Positions 1-4,702 of a stretch of 5,050 bases of DNA are shown here, piece by piece (position 1 is the first letter of the stretch; every line of letters starts with the position of its first letter). Source of the DNA: SAR116 cluster bacterium. GTDB taxonomy: Bacteria; Pseudomonadota; Alphaproteobacteria; Puniceispirillales; Marisalimonadaceae. The translations under genes were made by a program, and so were the position numbers. The notes beneath the pieces are model-generated. The model was not told the origin of the DNA. It was given only the letters and a program-made list of their open reading frames with translations, and did not search any database. The stretch lies in contig NZIY01000017.1 of assembly GCA_002691795.1 (NCBI GenBank), positions 1-5,050 of the forward strand. The letters run 5' to 3'.

Positions 1-1
1 A

Positions 2-112
2 GAGGAACCAGAAATACCAGTGGCTGAACAAGAATTGCTTGGAGGAGGTTCCCTACCACCACAGGGTCCTCCACCAGGCATAGCACAATTATTACAAGGT
101 TTAGGAGGATAA
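2..112 (+). CDS. C-terminal end of an unrecognised Pro/Gly-rich protein (partial)
   Basis: An open frame enters from the left edge and ends at TAA 110-112, giving 36 residues. The tail is acidic at first (EEPEIP), then Gly/Pro-rich (GGGSLPPQGPPPG), and ends AQLLQGLGG. Third codon positions are almost all A or T, as in the other genes here, while the antisense frame over the same bases has GC-rich third positions, so the plus strand is the more likely coding strand. No family can be named from so short and low-complexity a tail. Such tails occur in virion structural proteins and in ordinary cytosolic proteins alike. The gene points toward the minus-strand operon and does not belong to the flagellar cluster. 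Confidence 0.55.
   Translation, partial: EEPEIPVAEQELLGGGSLPPQGPPPGIAQLLQGLGG
103..108 (+). promoter_or_regulatory. Strong Shine-Dalgarno AGGAGG before the 40-codon ORF
   Basis: A full AGGAGG lies 3 nt before ATG 112-114, inside the last Gly codons of the preceding gene. The spacing is shorter than ideal. The site is still the best anti-SD match in the window and the main support for the small ORF that follows. It may be coincidental, since it also encodes the Gly-Gly terminus. Confidence 0.4.
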
Positions 113-234
113 TGTCAATAAATAAACAATTCGCTGATATAGTATTTAATTCTTTAGATGATGTAGATGAACTGTGTGACGATATATTACTAGAAGAAGG
201 TTTAGTTTGTGAATCTTTTTTTATAACTTCTTGA
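112..234 (+). CDS. Possible small acidic protein, 40 aa, overlapping the preceding stop
   Basis: ATG 112-114 shares its first base with the preceding TAA (TAATG), the usual arrangement for translational coupling, and has an AGGAGG just upstream. The product begins MSINKQFADIVFNSLDDVDE, is strongly acidic in the middle (DDVDELCDDILLEEG), has two cysteines (Cys22 and Cys33) and ends FFITS before TGA 232-234. No signal peptide or membrane segment is visible and I recognise no family. Codon wobble is A/T-rich, but an antisense open frame (290 down to 1) shares the same wobble positions, so composition cannot settle the strand. The case rests on the coupled start and SD. It may be a true small gene or chance. 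Confidence 0.4.
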   Translation: MSINKQFADIVFNSLDDVDELCDDILLEEGLVCESFFITS

Positions 235-415
235 GGTAATTTTTTCCAACCACCTTTTCTTGTTAAAACATTTACTTCATAATTATCCATGATTGAAAAT
301 TATATTAAACATTAAAAAAAGTCTATAAAATATTTCACGATTCGTGAATTAATAAGTGTATTTTCTATCTAATTTAAAAACCAAATGAGTTATTTTTTCA
401 ACAATTTGATTTAAA
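235..415. other. AT-rich convergent intergenic gap
   Basis: These 181 bp lie between the last plus-strand stop (234) and the end of the minus-strand operon (stop at 416-418). No tRNA-like cloverleaf, direct repeats or convincing coding frame was seen apart from the antisense frame that begins at 290. The one clear structure is the palindrome at 334-348. In the minus direction the palindrome is followed, after a mixed AT stretch, by a run of seven T (314-320 on the plus strand, as A). Confidence 0.6.
334..348 (-). terminator. Perfect 7+1+7 palindrome, possible weak terminator of the minus operon
   Basis: TTCACGA at 334-340 and TCGTGAA at 342-348 are exact reverse complements around a single T, in otherwise structureless AT-rich DNA. 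As RNA it could form a six-pair stem with a three-base loop. On the minus strand it lies 67 bases beyond the stop of the four-gene operon and is followed by a U-rich stretch ending in seven U about 13 nt later. The delay before the U run makes it a poor classical intrinsic terminator. It could instead be a dimer-binding operator. It resembles but does not match the parS core TTCACGTGAA, since it has five extra central bases. Confidence 0.4.
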
Positions 416-703
416 CTATTTCTGGTCTTCTCTTTTGCATTTAAAACTAACTTGGCATTGAGGCAAAGGCTGCATAACTGTAACATCTTTCCCTTTAAGC
501 TGTCGTTTATAAATGCACTTATAACCATCTTTTTTACCGTCTTTAAGGTTGACCTCAACTTTTTTTAATCTACAAGTTTCATATTTTTTGTATTCTTTAC
601 TGATTGTTTGTGATTTTCCATAGATCTTACCGCTTCCGTAAGTTATTTTTGTAATAAAAACAGATAAAAAAATTACCATGCTAATAGAAATCTTATTTAT
701 CAC
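416..703 (-). CDS. Small exported four-cysteine protein, 95 aa, unknown function
   Basis: The N-terminus MINKISISMVIFLSVFITKI is a typical short signal peptide with one Lys and a hydrophobic core, probably cut near TYGSG (residues 21-25). The mature part is lysine-rich and carries Cys44, Cys63, Cys83 and Cys89. Two of these lie in a closing pattern PQC-x5-C, so one or two periplasmic disulfides are likely. The start is GTG at 703-701, supported by a GGA 8 nt upstream. It overlaps the stop of the preceding gene by 11 nt, which argues for coupling. ATG at 679 would remove the front of the signal peptide and is less likely. It is the last gene of the four-gene minus-strand run. I recognise no named family. 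Confidence 0.7.
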   Translation of the reverse strand: MINKISISMVIFLSVFITKITYGSGKIYGKSQTISKEYKKYETCRLKKVEVNLKDGKKDGYKCIYKRQLKGKDVTVMQPLPQCQVSFKCKREDQK

Positions 704-887
704 TTAAATCATCCTTTCCGGGAAGGTAAGCTTTCCCTTGAATGGCTTTAGCACCAATTCTATTAAAAAACTCACTATTTTCTGAAACAAATTTTTCAAT
801 TCTTGACTTAATCTCATTTTCAGCTTCATCTTGATTTTTTTTATCAATAGTAGCAATTCCATCAATTATCCAATGAACTTTATACAT
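693..887 (-). CDS. Conserved-looking 64-aa cytosolic protein, unknown function
   Basis: The ATG at 887-885 is chosen because GGAG (897-894) sits 6 nt upstream and the preceding gene stops one base before it. The longer frame to 947 would overlap that gene heavily. The product has no signal peptide. It opens MYKVHWIIDGIATID, a beta-strand-like segment with Trp6. A charged helix follows, rich in Glu and Lys (residues 17-36, QDEAENEIKSRIEKF), and then GAKAIQGKAYLPG (residues 45-57). The ordered mix of strand, helix and glycine/proline turn looks like a folded domain rather than a random frame. I cannot assign it to a family. It is third in the operon, between two exported proteins. Confidence 0.75.
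   Translation of the reverse strand: MYKVHWIIDGIATIDKKNQDEAENEIKSRIEKFVSENSEFFNRIGAKAIQGKAYLPGKDDLSDK
712..714 (-). promoter_or_regulatory. Shine-Dalgarno supporting the GTG start at 703
   Basis: On the minus strand AAAGGATG places GGA 8 nt before GTG 703-701, inside the 3' end of the preceding gene. This favours GTG over the in-frame ATG at 679. Confidence 0.5.
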
Positions 888-888
888 A

Positions 889-1509
889 CTAATCTCCAAG
901 GTTTTTGATTTTATTAAAAATTTTATTAGATTCTTTTTGTATCTCAAATAGTTTCTGGGTTTCTATGTTATTTATCATTTCATCTCTTTTGTTTTTTGCT
1001 GACTTTATTCCTAGAGCCACTGCAATATTAAACCATTTATATGCATCCTCGTAATTAGGTTCTTCTGATAATTCTAGGTTACATTTTGCTAGCTGAATTA
1101 TTGCTAATTTGTTACCAGAAACTGCTAATTTGCTCAAAAAGTTTTTAATTTTTTCATTAATTTTAATTTTATTATCTTTACTTATTAAGTTATCTAATTT
1201 TCCAAGTAAATTTTCATTTTCTTTCTCACCTCCTAATCTTGCAATATTAGCCCAAAAATAAGATATTTCAAAATCTTGAGTTGTTATATTACCTACATAA
1301 AGTACCTTTGAGTATAGTGATTGAGCGATTGTCACATTTTTTTCTGAAAGGAGCTTAAGTTTAATGATAGCTTCTGAAAATTCCTTATTTCTTAAATTAT
1401 CATAAACTTCTTTTAATTGTATCTTATGGTTCGAGCTATAGGCATTATTTGTACTATGCATAAAGATAAAAATTAGTAAAAAAATGTTAAAAATATAATT
1501 TATTCTCAA
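889..1509 (-). CDS. Exported Sel1/TPR-like repeat protein, 206 aa
   Basis: Residues 1-25 form a signal peptide: MRINY, then the hydrophobic stretch IFNIFLLIFIFM, then a polar STNNAYSS cleavage region. The rest is helical and Lys/Asn-rich. The clearest repeat is at residues 153-177, YEDAYKWFNIAVALGIKSA followed by KNKRDEM, which matches the Sel1-repeat pattern of paired helices (A-Y-x-W-F-x-x-A, then G-x-x-x-A) and the RD helix that often follows. Weaker copies lie at 62-74 (AQSLYSKVLYVG) and 82-96 (ISYFWANIARLGGEK). Sel1 proteins are solenoid scaffolds for protein-protein contacts, here probably periplasmic. TTG 1509-1507 is taken as the start because GGGAG lies 8 nt upstream and the first ATG (residue 17) would destroy the signal peptide. 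The partner is unknown. Its neighbours suggest the NHLP-like protein or the small exported protein. Confidence 0.8.
   Translation of the reverse strand: MRINYIFNIFLLIFIFMHSTNNAYSSNHKIQLKEVYDNLRNKEFSEAIIKLKLLSEKNVTIAQSLYSKVLYVGNITTQDFEISYFWANIARLGGEKENENLLGKLDNLISKDNKIKINEKIKNFLSKLAVSGNKLAIIQLAKCNLELSEEPNYEDAYKWFNIAVALGIKSAKNKRDEMINNIETQKLFEIQKESNKIFNKIKNLGD
894..897 (-). promoter_or_regulatory. Shine-Dalgarno GGAG that fixes the start of the 64-aa gene
   Basis: GGAG on the minus strand lies 6 nt before ATG 887-885 and inside the last codons of the upstream Sel1-like gene. It rules in the short start over the in-frame candidate at 947. Confidence 0.65.
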
Positions 1510-1513
1510 AAAT

Positions 1514-1903
1514 TTATCTCCCAGCCATCATTATAAGTTGAAGTTGGACAACTCTGACTTTGAAATTAGATTTGCCTTTTTTTTCATAAACAACAATTTT
1601 CGGTCTTTTTGTATCAGGTTTTTGAAACTCTAAAAACATTTCATCTGGTAAAAAAACTCCATTATCTGAAAGTGTTTTTAATGGGTCAGTTTTAAAATCT
1701 TCTTTAAATGCTTTATCTATCCAAATTCTAGCCAAAACTCTACCAAGAATTTCTGGTAAATATTTTTTTACTTCTTGTCTGTTTTCCAAAAATATTTCTT
1801 TATCAACTATATCTAAGATTGATTTTTTTTCGTATTTTACTGGTAAATTTTCTTTACTAGAACTAGATACGATCAAATCTTTACTTTTTGACAAAGGGTT
1901 CAT
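1514..1903 (-). CDS. NHLP-like protein (nitrile-hydratase-alpha-type leader region), 129 aa
   Basis: Residues 47-87 (KYLPEILGRVLARIWIDKAF, then KEDFKTDPLKTLSDNGVFLP) follow the pattern of the NHLP leader family, which derives from the nitrile hydratase alpha subunit: a helix with A-R-x-W-x-D-x-x-F, a D-P-x-x-x-L helix, then G-x-x-L-P. A strand-like PKIVVYEKK (101-109) follows, then an odd tail, FKVRVVQLQLIMMAGR (114-129). In RiPP pathways such regions act as recognition leaders. Here the protein has no Cys, the tail has no Ser or Thr after Ser112, and there is no Gly-Gly cleavage site. Lanthionine or azole formation in the tail is therefore unlikely, and no maturase is nearby. The Ser/Lys-rich N-terminus (residues 5-28) looks disordered. 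It may be a repurposed NHLP fold. ATG 1903 has no Shine-Dalgarno. It is first in the four-gene run and divergent from the hook/rod gene. Confidence 0.7.
   Translation of the reverse strand: MNPLSKSKDLIVSSSSKENLPVKYEKKSILDIVDKEIFLENRQEVKKYLPEILGRVLARIWIDKAFKEDFKTDPLKTLSDNGVFLPDEMFLEFQKPDTKRPKIVVYEKKGKSNFKVRVVQLQLIMMAGR
1518..1522 (-). promoter_or_regulatory. Shine-Dalgarno GGGAG supporting a TTG start
   Basis: GGGAG on the minus strand spans the final Gly-Arg codons of the upstream gene and sits 8 nt before TTG 1509-1507. It supports a non-ATG start and couples the two genes. Confidence 0.6.
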
Positions 1904-1910
1904 ATTGATA

Positions 1911-1939
1911 TTATTATTTCAAAATTGAAAATTTTTCAA
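1911..1939 (-). promoter_or_regulatory. Possible weak promoter for the minus-strand operon
   Basis: On the minus strand TTGAAA (1939-1934) is separated by 17 bp from TAATAA (1916-1911), which is seven bases before ATG 1903. If used, transcription would begin at or next to the start codon, in keeping with the absence of a Shine-Dalgarno. The -10 match is poor and the DNA is so AT-rich that chance matches are common. Confidence 0.25.
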
Positions 1940-1945
1940 ATTTTG
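1920..1945. promoter_or_regulatory. Inverted repeat in the divergent promoter region
   Basis: TTGAAAA (1925-1931) and TTTTCAA (1933-1939) are exact reverse complements around one T. With a single unpaired A at 1940 the arms extend by CAAAA (1920-1924) and TTTTG (1941-1945) to 12 pairs each side. The position, between two divergent starts and overlapping the promoter-like elements, suits an operator. The all-A/T makeup means it could also be chance. Confidence 0.3.
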
Positions 1946-1958
1946 TTTAATTTCATTG

Positions 1959-1976
1959 TTGGTATATTTATTGCAA
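1959..1976 (+). promoter_or_regulatory. Sigma-54-like -24/-12 element before the hook/rod gene
   Basis: The sequence TTGGTATATTTATTGCAA has GG (1961-1962) and GC (1973-1974) exactly 10 bp apart, and keeps the TTGG...TTGCA bases of the sigma-54 consensus, though the CAC after TGG is changed to TAT. A start about 12 nt after the GC would fall at or next to ATG 1986. Sigma-54 control of hook/rod genes is established in several flagellated proteobacteria. No rpoN or activator gene is in this window. Confidence 0.35.
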
Positions 1977-1985
1977 ACACCAAAT

Positions 1986-2804
1986 ATGTTAAACATAATA
2001 AAATCATCCCTAAATGCAAATATGAGAGGAATCTCACTTATTTCAAACAATATAGCTAATAGTAATACGACAGCATTTAAAAAAAGCTATAGTAATTTTT
2101 CTGATATATATTCAAAAACAATCGCAAATGATCCAAAAAGTTTTTCAGGTATGGGAGTTATAAATGATTCTCCAAGAAAGCAAATGTTTCAAGGTCCTCT
2201 CAAGCAAACTGATGGTGCTTTAGATTTAGCTATAAGTGGGTTAGGATTTTTGACTTTATCAAATTCTAATAACCCTGAAAGTAAATTTTTTACTCGAGAT
2301 GGTGGTTTAGGTTTATCAAATAACGGAGAAGTTATAAATCAACAAGGATTAAATTTGATGGCTCATCCTGTGATTGATGACAAAACTTTTAATCCAAATG
2401 TTTTTGAGAATGTTATAATACCTCCAACTAGAGCAAATAATTTTGGTGAAGAAGTTATTCTTACTAATGTAAATGTTTCTTCGTCAGGTGTTTTGAAGGC
2501 TGTATATGGTTTAGATGAGGAAGTAGTAATTGCTAAGATACCTTTAGCCTCTTTTGAGAGTATGGAATCTTTACAATCTGAGGGAAATAATCTTTTTACA
2601 CCAACACCAGGTTCTGGAGAACCAAATTTTGGTCTAGCATTGAATGATAATTTTGGAGAAATAATTCCAGGGTTTCTAGAGGCTTCAAATGTAGAGATTA
2701 CAGATGAATTAGTTAAAATACTTAAATATCAACAAGCATATTCGGGAAATTCTAGACTATTACAAACTGAAATTGACGTTACTAAAAGACTAATAGACCG
2801 TTGA
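1986..2804 (+). CDS. Flagellar axial protein of the FlgE/FlgF/FlgG (hook/rod) family, 272 aa
   Basis: The N-terminal flagellar rod/hook motif is clear: LNANMRGISLISNNIANSNT then TAFKKS at residues 9-34, with the NNIANxNT box. Next come FSDIYS (38-43), FQGPLKQTDGALDLAISGLGF (68-88) and FFTRDGGLGLSNNGEVINQQG (101-121), the conserved D1 segment. The C-terminus has GFLEASNVEITDELVKILKYQQAYSGNSR (229-257), the helical coiled domain shared by this family. It is exported through the flagellar type III apparatus, so no signal peptide is expected. At 272 residues it has rod-protein length, shorter than usual for a FlgE hook protein, yet the FSDIYS-GMGV-FQG-T-LDLAI order is hook-like and GEPNFG...GFLEASN recalls FlgG, so I leave the paralog open. 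ATG 1986 aligns best. An upstream TTG at 1956 would add residues not typical of the family and lie inside the promoter-like element. No Shine-Dalgarno is seen. Confidence 0.92.
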   Translation: MLNIIKSSLNANMRGISLISNNIANSNTTAFKKSYSNFSDIYSKTIANDPKSFSGMGVINDSPRKQMFQGPLKQTDGALDLAISGLGFLTLSNSNNPESKFFTRDGGLGLSNNGEVINQQGLNLMAHPVIDDKTFNPNVFENVIIPPTRANNFGEEVILTNVNVSSSGVLKAVYGLDEEVVIAKIPLASFESMESLQSEGNNLFTPTPGSGEPNFGLALNDNFGEIIPGFLEASNVEITDELVKILKYQQAYSGNSRLLQTEIDVTKRLIDR

Positions 2805-2806
2805 GA

Positions 2807-3187
2807 TTAAAGTAAAGGTAGGTAAAATTTGTAATTAATAATTCTTGTAATTATATCATTTTCTATTTGCAAAATACCTTGATTACTTATTTTAAGATTA
2901 TCATTAATAAATAATTCAATTTTAGCTGGCTTTTCAAATTTACTTGAAAAAAAATTATGGAAATTTTGGAAAAATATATCTGTTGCAATTAAATTACCTT
3001 CCATAATTGCTCTGTCAAATTTAATATTTAATTCTTGTTTTAAAAAAGTTTTTGAACTAACTAAAAAAAGATTACATCTACCTTTATAAATATTCAGCAA
3101 ACTACAAGATAAGTTAAAATACATTATTTCCGGATGTTTATCATATCTGGCTTCCACTGATTGAATTTGCATTTCCAGTTTATTCAT
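2807..3187 (-). CDS. Unrecognised 126-aa protein coupled to fliA
   Basis: ATG 3187-3185 overlaps the fliA stop (ATGAATAA), so translation is probably coupled to fliA. No independent Shine-Dalgarno is visible. There is no signal peptide or membrane segment. The sequence is rich in Ile, Phe, Asn and Lys and looks like alternating strands: EIMYFNLSCSLLN (20-32), CNLFLVSS (38-45), then an amphipathic stretch with FFQNFHNFFSSKF (72-84), and strands KIELFIND (89-96) and GILQIENDIITRIINYKFYL (104-123). Two cysteines (28 and 38) are not in a metal-site pattern. I cannot name a family. Its place as last gene of an flhF-flhG-fliA operon suggests a role in flagellar regulation or assembly, for instance as a FliA partner, but that is inference from position only. 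It ends 2 bp from the convergent hook/rod gene. Confidence 0.7.
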   Translation of the reverse strand: MNKLEMQIQSVEARYDKHPEIMYFNLSCSLLNIYKGRCNLFLVSSKTFLKQELNIKFDRAIMEGNLIATDIFFQNFHNFFSSKFEKPAKIELFINDNLKISNQGILQIENDIITRIINYKFYLPLL

Positions 3188-3899
3188 TATTATTTTCTAA
3201 TTCTTTTGTTACTTTAGATCGAATGATTTTTAAAACTGATGATTTTATTTGAGAAACTCTACCGGTTGAGATGTTAAGAATGTCTGCAATTTCATAAATA
3301 TTTAATTCTTCTACATAATAAAGTTGAATAAGCATAGCTTGCTTTTCATCTAAACTAGATAATGCATTTTTTAAGATTTGTTTTAATTCTTTATTATTTA
3401 TATTTTGTTCTGGATTATCTTCTTTGCTTGCAAACCAAAATGAAAATTCATCATAAATATCATCAATATTTTTCATAGTACTGGCTTGAAAAGCTGCTTC
3501 CCATTCTAAATATTTTCCATGATCAATATTGAGTTCTTGAGATATCTCAATTGTGTCAGGTTCTCGACCAAACTTTTTATTAAGATTTTCAATTGCGTTA
3601 TCAGTCATTTTTTTCATTTTGATCGTAGATCTACAAAGGTTAGAATTTTTTCTTAAATAATCTACTATTTCGCCTCGAATTCTTAGGCTTGCGTATGAGC
3701 TAAAAGATGCGTCTTTCATAGGAGTATAATTCTGAGCTGCAGAAATTAATCCTAACATTCCGATTTGAATTAAATCTTCTATATCTATTATAGATTGAAC
3801 TCTTCCATGAAGATGCCATGCTATTTTTTTAACAAGTTTGTGATTATTTTTAATTAAATCTTCAACTTTTGGAGCAGAAATTTTCTGATAGTTATTCAT
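3180..3899 (-). CDS. fliA: Flagellar sigma factor FliA (sigma-28), 239 aa
   Basis: This RNA polymerase sigma factor of the FliA type transcribes late flagellar genes. Region 2 is well kept: LVKKIAWHLHGRVQ (22-35), DIEDLIQIGMLGLISAAQNY (39-58) and FSSYASLRIRGEIVDYLRK (66-84), the last being the RIRG-x-x-x-D-x-LR signature of the group, followed by the NLCRST remnant of the usual PRS motif (87-92). Region 3 covers roughly 93-135 (KKFGREPDTIEISQELNI). Region 4 has a helix-turn-helix at 183-228 (LDEKQAMLIQLYYVEELNIY, EIADILNISTGRVSQIKSSV). Length is normal. ATG 3899 is preferred because it lies one base after the flhG stop. A TTG at 3911 in the same frame would add only four residues and overlap flhG by 11 nt. 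It shares an operon with flhF and flhG. No FlgM anti-sigma gene is visible here. Confidence 0.93.
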   Translation of the reverse strand: MNNYQKISAPKVEDLIKNNHKLVKKIAWHLHGRVQSIIDIEDLIQIGMLGLISAAQNYTPMKDASFSSYASLRIRGEIVDYLRKNSNLCRSTIKMKKMTDNAIENLNKKFGREPDTIEISQELNIDHGKYLEWEAAFQASTMKNIDDIYDEFSFWFASKEDNPEQNINNKELKQILKNALSSLDEKQAMLIQLYYVEELNIYEIADILNISTGRVSQIKSSVLKIIRSKVTKELENNNE

Positions 3900-3900
3900 T

Positions 3901-4674
3901 TTATTCTTCAAAAAACTTTATATTTTTATTTTTGTTAGGCTTTAAGCTTTTTAAGTTCTTACAAATTTTTTCGAAACATTCTGTTTCTTTTAAATTTGGA
4001 TTAGTAATAATTGGTTTTCTTGATAAAATAGACTGCTTAATTATCTTTGAATTATTTAGAGATCCAAGAAAATTCATTTTAACGTCTAAGAATTTAGTAG
4101 AAATAGATTGAAATTTTTCAAAATGACTTTTTGCTTGAAAGTTACTACTACTCATATTCCAGACAATACCAAAATTTTCTAATTTTTCATCTAAATAACT
4201 TGCTTTAACTAAACTATAAGCATCAGCAAAACTTGTTGGTTCACTCACAAGAACTGTAATAATTTTGTTTGCAGCTGACATAAATGAAATTGATGAAGCA
4301 TCTGCTCCTGCACCAATATCAATAATCATGTAATCATAAACCTTTTTTAAATCATTAAAACTTTTGATTATGTTATATCTTTCGGTATTCTCAAGGTTAA
4401 GAAGTGAGTGTACTGCACTACCCCCCGAGATAAAATCTAAGTTCCTATTAATTTTATAAGAAATTTTACTTAATTCTGTTTTCTTATTAATGAAGTCATC
4501 TAAACTTTTTTCTGGATTAACTCCTAGGACAAGATGAGCATTAGCCATTCCTAAATCTGCATCTAATAATAAAGTCTTATTTCCATTTTTTGCAAGTGTT
4601 AAAGCAACATTTACTGCAATTGTTGTTTTACCAACACCACCCTTACCACTTGATACAGCAATACTTTCAGTCAT
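3901..4674 (-). CDS. flhG: MinD-like ATPase FlhG (FleN/YlxH), flagellar number regulator, 257 aa
   Basis: A deviant Walker [10 protein letters not shown] (10-18), with signature Lys11 and Lys16, begins the ATPase core. The switch I/A' motif [17 protein letters not shown] (35-51) is the FlhG/FleN form. Walker B is [12 protein letters not shown] (114-125), and [14 protein letters not shown] (144-157) is the family's characteristic segment for base and partner contacts. FlhG dimerises with ATP at the membrane and limits flagellar number, working against FlhF. The start at 4674 is firm: AAGG lies 7 nt upstream, and an in-frame TAA three codons before the ATG rules out an N-terminal extension. Only nine residues therefore precede the P-loop, leaving no room for the DQAxxLR helix that in many FlhG proteins stimulates FlhF. 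It follows flhF by 28 bp and precedes fliA by 1 bp. Confidence 0.93.
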   Translation of the reverse strand: MTESIAVSSGKGGVGKTTIAVNVALTLAKNGNKTLLLDADLGMANAHLVLGVNPEKSLDDFINKKTELSKISYKINRNLDFISGGSAVHSLLNLENTERYNIIKSFNDLKKVYDYMIIDIGAGADASSISFMSAANKIITVLVSEPTSFADAYSLVKASYLDEKLENFGIVWNMSSSNFQAKSHFEKFQSISTKFLDVKMNFLGSLNNSKIIKQSILSRKPIITNPNLKETECFEKICKNLKSLKPNKNKNIKFFEE

Positions 4675-4702
4675 ATTCTTACCTTATAAAAACTTTATTA
4701 CA

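Noticed and set aside
1..415. Prophage boundary or attachment site
   Set aside because: The Pro/Gly-rich tail and strong SD recall phage genes, but there is no integrase, tRNA gene or direct repeat to support it.
349..558. 69-codon minus-strand open frame
   Set aside because: It overlaps the exported four-cysteine gene in another frame, has no SD at its start and no recognisable features, whereas the 416-703 frame has a signal peptide and a supported start.
888..947. Longer start for the 64-aa gene
   Set aside because: It would overlap the Sel1-like gene by nearly 60 nt and ignores the GGAG 6 nt before ATG 887.
1514..1903. Complete lanthipeptide or azole RiPP cluster
   Set aside because: The leader-like protein lacks Cys and has no Ser/Thr in its tail, and no LanM, YcaO, radical SAM, protease or exporter gene is present in the window.
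1956..1985. Upstream TTG start for the hook/rod gene
   Set aside because: The added residues MLVYLLQTPN do not fit the family's N-terminus, and the TTG lies within the sigma-54-like element. No SD precedes it.
3537..3550. 14-bp palindrome TTGAGATATCTCAA
   Set aside because: It is inside conserved fliA coding sequence and is explained by codon content. There is no sign of a regulatory site there.
3625..3634. 10-bp palindrome GTAGATCTAC
   Set aside because: It is short, inside fliA, and expected by chance in several kb.
3900..3911. TTG start for fliA overlapping flhG
   Set aside because: An ATG four codons later, one base after the flhG stop, is the simpler choice. The protein core is unaffected.
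3869..4111. 80-codon plus-strand open frame
   Set aside because: It lies antisense to the 3' end of flhG and the start of fliA, both strongly identified. The Phe/Leu-rich product is the usual antisense reading of Lys/Glu-rich codons.
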